NCBI GenBank assembly: GCA_036381615.1
Contig: DASVCL010000027.1
Span: 62,001-126,000, forward strand
Length of the DNA stretch: 64,000 nucleotides
From: CALANV01 sp036381615
GTDB lineage: Bacteria; Pseudomonadota; Alphaproteobacteria; CACIAM-22H2
Reading direction: 5' to 3'
The notes under the pieces were generated by a model that did no database searches, was not told the origin of the DNA, and worked only from the letters and a program-made list of their open reading frames with translations. Position numbers and translations under genes: made by a program. Below, piece by piece: positions 60,862-64,000 of the stretch (position 1 is the stretch's first letter; the number at the start of each line of letters is the position of its first letter).

Positions 60862-61314
60862 GTGCCAGGACTTTTTTACGAGGAATTCGAGGTCGGCCAG
60901 ACGATCGAACACGCGCTGACGCGGACTGTGACCGAGGCCGACAACACGTGGTTTTCGCTGCTGACCCAGAATCCGCAGCCGCTGCATATCGACGCGGAGT
61001 TCGCCGCGAAGACCGAGTTCGGCCAGCGCATCGTCAACAGCCTGTTCACGCTGGGACTGATGATCGGCCAGTCGGTCGGCGACACCACGCTCGGCACGAC
61101 CATCGCGAATCTGGGCATGACGGATGTGCGGTTCCCCAAGCCCGTCTTTCATGGCGACACGATCAGGACGGTGACCCGGGTCGTAGCCAAGCGCGAGAGC
61201 AGGTCGCGCCCCGATGCCGGCATCGTCGAGTTCGAGCACATCGCGCTCAACCAGCGCGGCGAGCAGGTGGCGGTCTGCCGGCGCAACGCCCTGATGAAGC
61301 GGCGCCCGGCATGA
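60862..61314 (+). CDS. MaoC family dehydratase
   Basis: A single hot-dog hydratase of 150 residues from GTG 60862 (VPGLFYEEFEVGQTIEHALT); GGGGGAA 9 bp upstream is the likely SD, and a TTG at 60829 is the alternative. The catalytic Asp/His block is QNPQPLHIDAEFAAKTEFGQ, followed by RIVNSLFTLGLMIGQSVGDT and KPVFHGDTIRTVTRV. The stop overlaps the CitE-like gene by 4 bp. Together they look like an enoyl-CoA hydration and lyase module. Confidence 0.86.
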   Translation: MPGLFYEEFEVGQTIEHALTRTVTEADNTWFSLLTQNPQPLHIDAEFAAKTEFGQRIVNSLFTLGLMIGQSVGDTTLGTTIANLGMTDVRFPKPVFHGDTIRTVTRVVAKRESRSRPDAGIVEFEHIALNQRGEQVAVCRRNALMKRRPA

Positions 61315-62177
61315 GATCGCTGCTCTTCGTGCCCGCCGACAGCGAGCGCAAGCTGACCAAGGCGGTCGATTCCGGCGCCGACGTGTTGCTGCTGGATCTC
61401 GAGGACTCGGTCGCCCCTGCCCGCAAGGAGGCCGCCCGCGTGATGGCCGCGGAGTTCCTGAAAGCGAGGCCGGCGGGCTTGCGCGTCTTCGTGCGAATCA
61501 ATCCGCTGTCCGGCGGAATGTCGGCTGCCGACCTCGACGCGGTGGTTCCCGGCCGGCCCGACGGCATCATGCTGCCGAAATGCGCGGGCGGCGCCGACGT
61601 CCGCGCCCTCGACGACATGCTCGCCCAGCGCGAGGCCGCGCTGGGCCTCGATCCGGGCCGCATCGAGATCCTGCCGATCGTGACGGAAACGGCCCGCGCC
61701 ATGTTCGGGCTGGGCACATATGCCGGCGTGAGCGCGCGGCTCTCGGCGATGATGTGGGGGGCCGAGGATCTTGCGGCGGATATCGGCGCCGTCGCCAATC
61801 GCCGCGCCGACGGCTCTTACGAGCCGCCGTTCGAACTCGCGCGCTCGCTCTGCCTCTTTGCCGCGGCGGCGGCCGGCGTGCCGGCGATCGACACCGTGTT
61901 CACGGATTTCCGCGACCTCGCCGGGCTCGAACGCGAGGCGAAGCTGGGCGTGCGGCACGGCTTCAGCGGCAAGGCCGCCATTCATCCCGACCAGGTGCCG
62001 GTCATCAATCGCGCCTTCACGCCGGAGCCGGCGGCGGTCGAATGGGCGCAGAAGGTCGTCGCGGCGTTTGCCGCGGCACCGGAAGCCGGCGTCGTCGGTC
62101 TCGATGGCATGATGCTCGACCGGCCGCATCTGATCGCCGCGCGCCGGACGCTCAGCCGCGCCGGGCTCAAGGGCTGA
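61311..62177 (+). CDS. CitE-like CoA ester lyase
   Basis: 288 residues starting MRSLLFVPADSERKLTKAVD. DVLLLDLEDSVAPARKEAAR is the HpcH/HpaI-CitE signature, ILPIVTETARAMFGLGTYAG carries the metal Glu, and the C-terminal GFSGKAAIHPDQVPVINRAF is also conserved. It differs clearly from the first CitE-like gene at 24.9 kb. Known substrates in the family are citryl-, malyl- and citramalyl-CoA; I cannot choose. It is coupled to the MaoC gene. Confidence 0.87.
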   Translation: MRSLLFVPADSERKLTKAVDSGADVLLLDLEDSVAPARKEAARVMAAEFLKARPAGLRVFVRINPLSGGMSAADLDAVVPGRPDGIMLPKCAGGADVRALDDMLAQREAALGLDPGRIEILPIVTETARAMFGLGTYAGVSARLSAMMWGAEDLAADIGAVANRRADGSYEPPFELARSLCLFAAAAAGVPAIDTVFTDFRDLAGLEREAKLGVRHGFSGKAAIHPDQVPVINRAFTPEPAAVEWAQKVVAAFAAAPEAGVVGLDGMMLDRPHLIAARRTLSRAGLKG

Positions 62178-62195
62178 GCGGCGGTCGCGCACGAG

Positions 62196-63221
62196 ATGCC
62201 GGTTCTTGGCGTCCTCGACCAGTCGCCGATCCGCGCCGGCGGAACGCCGGCGCAGGCGATCGCCGAAACCATCGAGCTGGCCCAGTATTGCGAGCAGCTC
62301 GGCTATCACCGTTACTGGCTTGCCGAGCATCACAACTCCGAAGGGCTTGCCGGAACGGCGCCCGAGATCCTGATCGCGCGGATCGCGGCGGCGACCACCG
62401 CGATCCGGGTCGGGAGCGGCGGCGTCATGCTCAGTCATTACAGCGCGCTGAAGGTGGCCGAGACCTTCCGCATGCTGGAGACGCTCTATCCCGGCCGTAT
62501 CGACCTCGGCATCGGCCGCGCGCCGGGCAGCGATCCGCGCACGGCGCAGGCGCTCCGGCACGGCCCCGGCGCGTTGCCGATCGAGTACTTCCCCTCGCAG
62601 ATCGCCGATCTCCTCGCCTATCTCAGCGACACGGTGCCGCCCGAGCACCCCTTCGCCGGCGTCCGTGCGATGCCGGTCGGACCGACGGTGCCGGAATTCT
62701 GGGTCCTGGGCTCGAGCGACCAGAGCGCCGCCTATGCCGCGCATTTCGGCCTGCCGTTCTCGTTCGCGCATTTCATCACCGAGCGCATGGGGCCCGAGAT
62801 CATGCAAGCCTATCGCGACTCGTACCGCCCCTCGGCCGCATATCCGCAGCCCCGCGGCAGCATCGGCGTTTTCGTGCTGTGCGCCGACACCGAGGCCGAG
62901 GCGGAGCGTCTCGCCGCCAGCCGCGACCTTTGGCGGCTGCGGCTCGACCAGGGCATCATCAGCCCCATTCCCCCGGTCGAGGAGGCGCTCGCCTATCCCT
63001 ACAGCGACGCGGAGCGCGCGCGCATCGCCTATAATCGCCGGCGCCAGATCGTCGGCACGCCCGAGCAGGTGAAGGCGCGCTTGCTCGAGCTCGGCGTGCG
63101 CTTCGGCGTGGACGAGTTCGTCATCGTCTCGATCTGCTACGACTTCGCCGCCCGCAAGCGCTCCTACGAGCTGATCGCCGAAGCGTTCGGCCTGGAACGC
63201 CGGCCGGCACGCGCGGCGTAA
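62196..63221 (+). CDS. LLM class flavin-dependent oxidoreductase
   Basis: A 341-residue bacterial-luciferase-like protein. PVLGVLDQSPIRAGGTPAQA, CEQLGYHRYWLAEHHNSEGL and RIDLGIGRAPGSDPRTAQAL are the family signatures, and GVFVLCADTEAEAERLAASR lies in the second half. It is 18 bp after the CitE-like gene, so it may belong to the same operon. Flavin use is inferred; the substrate is unknown. It converges on puuD. Confidence 0.9.
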   Translation: MPVLGVLDQSPIRAGGTPAQAIAETIELAQYCEQLGYHRYWLAEHHNSEGLAGTAPEILIARIAAATTAIRVGSGGVMLSHYSALKVAETFRMLETLYPGRIDLGIGRAPGSDPRTAQALRHGPGALPIEYFPSQIADLLAYLSDTVPPEHPFAGVRAMPVGPTVPEFWVLGSSDQSAAYAAHFGLPFSFAHFITERMGPEIMQAYRDSYRPSAAYPQPRGSIGVFVLCADTEAEAERLAASRDLWRLRLDQGIISPIPPVEEALAYPYSDAERARIAYNRRRQIVGTPEQVKARLLELGVRFGVDEFVIVSICYDFAARKRSYELIAEAFGLERRPARAA

Positions 63222-63234
63222 GCGAGGGCCGCGG

Positions 63235-64000
63235 CTACTCGTTGCCCGGGTCGGTCGCGCGCCATGCCGCCAGCACGGCGCGCTCCTCGGCCGTCATGCC
63301 AGTCACGTTTCCCGGCGGCATGGCGTTCGACCGTACGGCGTTCAGCTCGATGCGCGATGCGTGGCGGCGGATCGCCTCGGCCGTGTCGAGCCGGACGCCC
63401 TTGGGTGCCGCGGCGATGCCCGCCCAAACGGGCTCCGCGGCATGGCACATGCTGCAGCGGGCCGTCACGATCTCCTCCACGGCCGCGAAGTCGGGCCGTT
63501 CGGCCGCCGCTGCGGCGTGGTCACGCGGTCCCGCCCCGGAAAGCCATGCGATCGCGATGACGCCGGCGGCCGCGACCGCCCAGGTCCACCACGGACTGCC
63601 CTTGCCAGCATGGCGCGAATTGAAGAAGTGGCGGATGACCGGCCCGAGCGCGAGCACGATCGCGACGATCAGCCAGTTGTGGCGCGTGGCGAACAGCAGC
63701 GGATAGTGGTTGCTGACCATCAGGAAGATGACCGGCAGGGTCAGGTAATTGTTGTGCACCGAGCGCTGCTTGGCCTGTGCGCCGAGCCACTCGGCCGGCG
63801 TCTTGCCCGCGAGCAGCGCGGCTACGACCTTCTTCTGGTTCGGGATGATGACGACGAAGACGTTCGCCACCATCATCGTGCCGATCAGCGCGCCGATCTG
63901 AATGAAGGCGCCGCGCCCGCCGAAGACCAGCGTGAAGCCATAGGTCAGCGCGACCAGAAACACGTAGCCGATCGCCGCCAGTGCGGTCTGGTGCCGGCCG
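63235..64000 (-). CDS. puuD: Urate hydroxylase PuuD, C-terminal part
   Basis: The frame is open to base 64000, so the N-terminal helices lie outside the window. The visible 254 residues have membrane helices (QIGALIGTMMVANVFVVIIP; HNWLIVAIVLALGPVIRHFF) and the signature QRSVHNNYLTLPVIFLMVSN. A C-terminal cytochrome c domain follows, with haem motif TARCSMCHAAEPVWAG and SNAMPPGNVTGMTAEERAVL. PuuD-type enzymes oxidise urate at the membrane. A GTG at 63963 is internal, not the start. Confidence 0.88.
   Translation of the reverse strand, partial: GRHQTALAAIGYVFLVALTYGFTLVFGGRGAFIQIGALIGTMMVANVFVVIIPNQKKVVAALLAGKTPAEWLGAQAKQRSVHNNYLTLPVIFLMVSNHYPLLFATRHNWLIVAIVLALGPVIRHFFNSRHAGKGSPWWTWAVAAAGVIAIAWLSGAGPRDHAAAAAERPDFAAVEEIVTARCSMCHAAEPVWAGIAAAPKGVRLDTAEAIRRHASRIELNAVRSNAMPPGNVTGMTAEERAVLAAWRATDPGNE

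Noticed and set aside
1..64000. tRNA and rRNA genes
   Set aside because: No T-loop (GGTTCGAATCC-like) with matching acceptor stem and no rRNA core motif was seen by eye; a covariance search would be decisive.

Overview
This window is GC-rich, densely packed bacterial chromosome with the gene order of an alphaproteobacterium. Three blocks point there: mdh-sucC-sucD-sucA with zapE and an sdhCDAB operon nearby; ffh-rpsP-rimM-trmD-rplS-leuC-leuD-leuB with asd close by; and divergent dapF-mtaB-ftsY. The set resembles Rhodospirillales or Hyphomicrobiales-like lineages, but sequence alone does not fix the genus. I saw no rRNA, tRNA, CRISPR array, insertion sequence or prophage.

Layout. 1-6.9 kb (minus strand): TCA-cycle genes sucA (cut by the window edge), sucD, sucC and mdh, then a small lipoprotein, zapE and panC. 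7-11 kb: an accessory operon transcribed GntR regulator > PhyH-type dioxygenase > SAF-domain dehydrogenase > nitronate monooxygenase, with a near-perfect operator over its promoter. 11-14 kb: small conserved proteins, a DUF218 protein, an Asp/Glu racemase-like enzyme and a glycerophosphodiesterase. 14.4-15.8 kb: two tandem Rnk/GreA-C-terminal-like genes. 15.9-19.4 kb: sdhCDAB with a readable promoter. 19.5-20.6 kb: the longest gene-free stretch, with an AT-rich patch, DnaA-box-like motifs, hairpins and a short direct repeat. 20.7-26.6 kb: a mesaconyl-CoA-hydratase-like gene, a sugar ABC transporter, a CitE-like CoA lyase and a voltage-gated sodium-channel-like protein. 26.7-30.2 kb: pdxY, a LysE exporter, asd and a PmtA-like methyltransferase.

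30.3-38 kb holds leucine biosynthesis joined to the trmD/ffh translation and targeting operon. 38.5-41.9 kb is a 33-residue membrane peptide and dapF-mtaB-ftsY. 42-43.4 kb is a low-GC, recently reshaped spot: a 16-residue lysine-rich peptide gene with its own perfect terminator and an SOS-box match, a GIY-YIG protein, and a SugE/Gdx guanidinium exporter under a textbook mini-ykkC (guanidine-II) riboswitch. 43.6-48.1 kb: KDG-kinase-like protein, EamA transporter, Nudix hydrolase and an ECF sigma/anti-sigma pair. 48.1-51.2 kb: a frameshifted cyclophilin-like gene, an FAD monooxygenase with its DUF2783 partner, and an 8-bp-period repeat array. 51.2-64 kb: pgk, a double cold-shock-domain protein, rlmJ, an AsmA protein, a CNNM/CBS protein, stress-type small membrane proteins, a second MaoC + CitE-like pair, a luciferase-like flavoprotein and the 3' part of puuD.

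Many neighbours overlap by 4 bp (ATGA or GTGA), so translational coupling is the rule. The observations I rate highest are the lysine-rich mini-gene, the 8-bp repeat array, the guanidine-II riboswitch, the near-leaderless GntR operon with its operator, and the unusual sodium-channel selectivity filter.
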